This document shows, piece by piece, positions 63,219 to 64,000 of a stretch of 64,000 bases of DNA. The notes below the pieces were generated by a model. The model saw nothing but the letters and a program-made list of their open reading frames with translations, did no database searches and was not told where the DNA came from. Numbering within the stretch: the stretch's first letter is position 1; every line of letters begins with the position of its first letter. The stretch comes from Eutrophobius brisbanensis. Its GTDB lineage: Bacteria > Pseudomonadota > Gammaproteobacteria > Eutrophobiales > Eutrophobiaceae. The DNA is taken from positions 868,001 through 932,000 of the forward strand of contig JAYPQE010000003.1 of assembly GCA_038131795.1 (NCBI GenBank), written 5' to 3'. The position numbers and the translations under genes were made by a program.

Positions 63219-64000
63219 TACTGGTACCCTCGGCTTTGTGGCACGGTGGCGATGGAATTATCAAAGTCATTGACACCGGCATCAATCAGTTCAGATTCAA
63301 GCTGTTCTTCTTCTGTAGGACTTAAGTCCAAAGGCGGTTTATTTTCCAGCATCCAGTTTGCTGTAAAGACGTCATTGGATACGAGACTATCTGAAATGAC
63401 ACGTTTTTTTACCTTTATCAAGGTGCTATGAAGTTTATTTCTGTCAGTCATATAGAGCATGGAAGCACTAAGCACGTCTGCAGAATTTTTATTTAAATTA
63501 TGCATGGATAATTGCTTAAAGACTATGTCATTTTGATCGTAAAAATTTGTCCGCGTAACAAACATATCATCCTGGCGAATTTGATGGGTCATAATTCGCC
63601 TGGAGTTATTCGCATCCTCCGAATTACCATAAACATCTATTACATAGTAATTAACATCGCCTATTTTCCTGTCAGCTTGCCGCTTATATTGATATTCATC
63701 ATTAAAGATATTACTGATTTGACTGAGGCTGAAATCCATTCCAAACAGTCCTTCATTATCATTCCACAAACTCAGGTGTTTTAATAACTCACCACTTGCC
63801 GGCAGGTATAGAAAGACATCCGGTTCTGTCTCCATGACCTGTTCGACCAGGATGGCCACCCCCTCATATTCTTCTGGCTTATCAAAAACCAGTAAAAATT
63901 TAATGGCATTATTATCTGTAATCCGGGTATATTTTCTTAATTGCCTGGTATCTCGACGGCCTGCTTGATCAGTTAAAATGGCAGAAATTTCTTCATAGAC
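63218..64000 (-). CDS. LolA-like outer-membrane lipoprotein-sorting protein, partial (5' end outside window)
   Basis: The open frame runs from the window edge (first codon at 64000) to TAA at 63218, 260 codons. The segment RDTRQLRKYTR, then IKFLLVFDKPEEYEGVAILV and EPDVFLYLPASGELL is the pattern of LolA-fold proteins paired with MMPL/RND exporters. There is no signal peptide in view because the start is missing; a GTG at 63859 is an internal codon, not the start. The stop overlaps the ATG of the exporter, so both are made together. It probably shuttles a lipid-like cargo for the exporter (inference). Confidence 0.85.
   Translation of the reverse strand, partial: VYEEISAILTDQAGRRDTRQLRKYTRITDNNAIKFLLVFDKPEEYEGVAILVEQVMETEPDVFLYLPASGELLKHLSLWNDNEGLFGMDFSLSQISNIFNDEYQYKRQADRKIGDVNYYVIDVYGNSEDANNSRRIMTHQIRQDDMFVTRTNFYDQNDIVFKQLSMHNLNKNSADVLSASMLYMTDRNKLHSTLIKVKKRVISDSLVSNDVFTANWMLENKPPLDLSPTEEEQLESELIDAGVNDFDNSIATVPQSRGYQ

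Noticed and set aside
1..64000. CRISPR arrays, insertion sequences or prophage
   Set aside because: No regularly spaced direct repeats, transposase or integrase motifs were seen. The only long repeat is the coding lysine repeat in dksA.

Overview
The window looks like a chromosomal segment of a gammaproteobacterium with moderate G+C and compact gene spacing. The evidence is a ZipA gene, the smc-zipA-ligA order, a dksA-gluQ pair and CysZ. The species cannot be named from the sequence. No rRNA, tRNA, CRISPR array, prophage or insertion sequence was seen. Both ends cut through genes: nadB on the left and a LolA-like exporter partner on the right.

Left part (1-20 kb): housekeeping genes. These are the 3' end of nadB, an exported SGNH hydrolase, smc-zipA-ligA, queF-cysZ, and a dksA carrying a long histone-H1-like Lys/Ala tail. 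dksA is followed directly by gluQ, which has no usual start codon. Next come a DAHP-synthase-like gene, a frameshifted glutamine amidotransferase, an exported retropepsin-like protease, the two-subunit 2-oxoacid:ferredoxin oxidoreductase korAB, and a cobalamin block (cobO-type adenosyltransferase and a BtuB-like receptor).

Centre (20-34 kb): btuB (-) and metH (+) diverge from one intergenic region that holds a cobalamin riboswitch facing btuB and an S-adenosylhomocysteine riboswitch facing metH. B12 uptake and B12-dependent methionine synthesis are thus controlled side by side. An AbgT-type transporter pseudogene with three in-frame amber codons follows, then a PanE-like reductase with an NAD(P)-epimerase, a CDP-alcohol phosphotransferase, and leuC-leuD with a citramalate synthase of the Leptospira type. 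leuB converges on that operon. These genes fit an isoleucine route from pyruvate and acetyl-CoA as well as leucine synthesis.

Middle right (34-40 kb): exported or lipid-anchored accessory proteins (amidohydrolase lipoprotein, two methyltransferase-fold proteins with signal peptides, a YajG-like lipoprotein), a CPXCG protein, a GST and TrhO.

Right part (40-58 kb): a catabolic region. ETF-ubiquinone oxidoreductase, acyl-CoA dehydrogenase, a CaiB-family CoA-transferase, a MaoC/hot-dog hydratase, TRAP transporter dctPQM and a DsbA-family protein lie on the minus strand. A CitE-like CoA-ester lyase diverges from them. Nearby are etfBA, an MmgE/PrpD protein and a class I fumarase. The gene set recalls the itaconate (C5-dicarboxylate) degradation locus of Pseudomonas aeruginosa: import, CoA activation, hydration to citramalyl-CoA, cleavage to acetyl-CoA and pyruvate. 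Electrons from the dehydrogenase would pass through ETF and ETF-QO to quinone.

Right end (57-64 kb): an alpha/beta hydrolase lacking its nucleophile serine, a DUF1552 Tat-type protein with a clear terminator, a zinc-ribbon gene broken by an in-frame TAA, and an RND/MMPL exporter fused to a cyclic-nucleotide-binding domain with its LolA-like partner.
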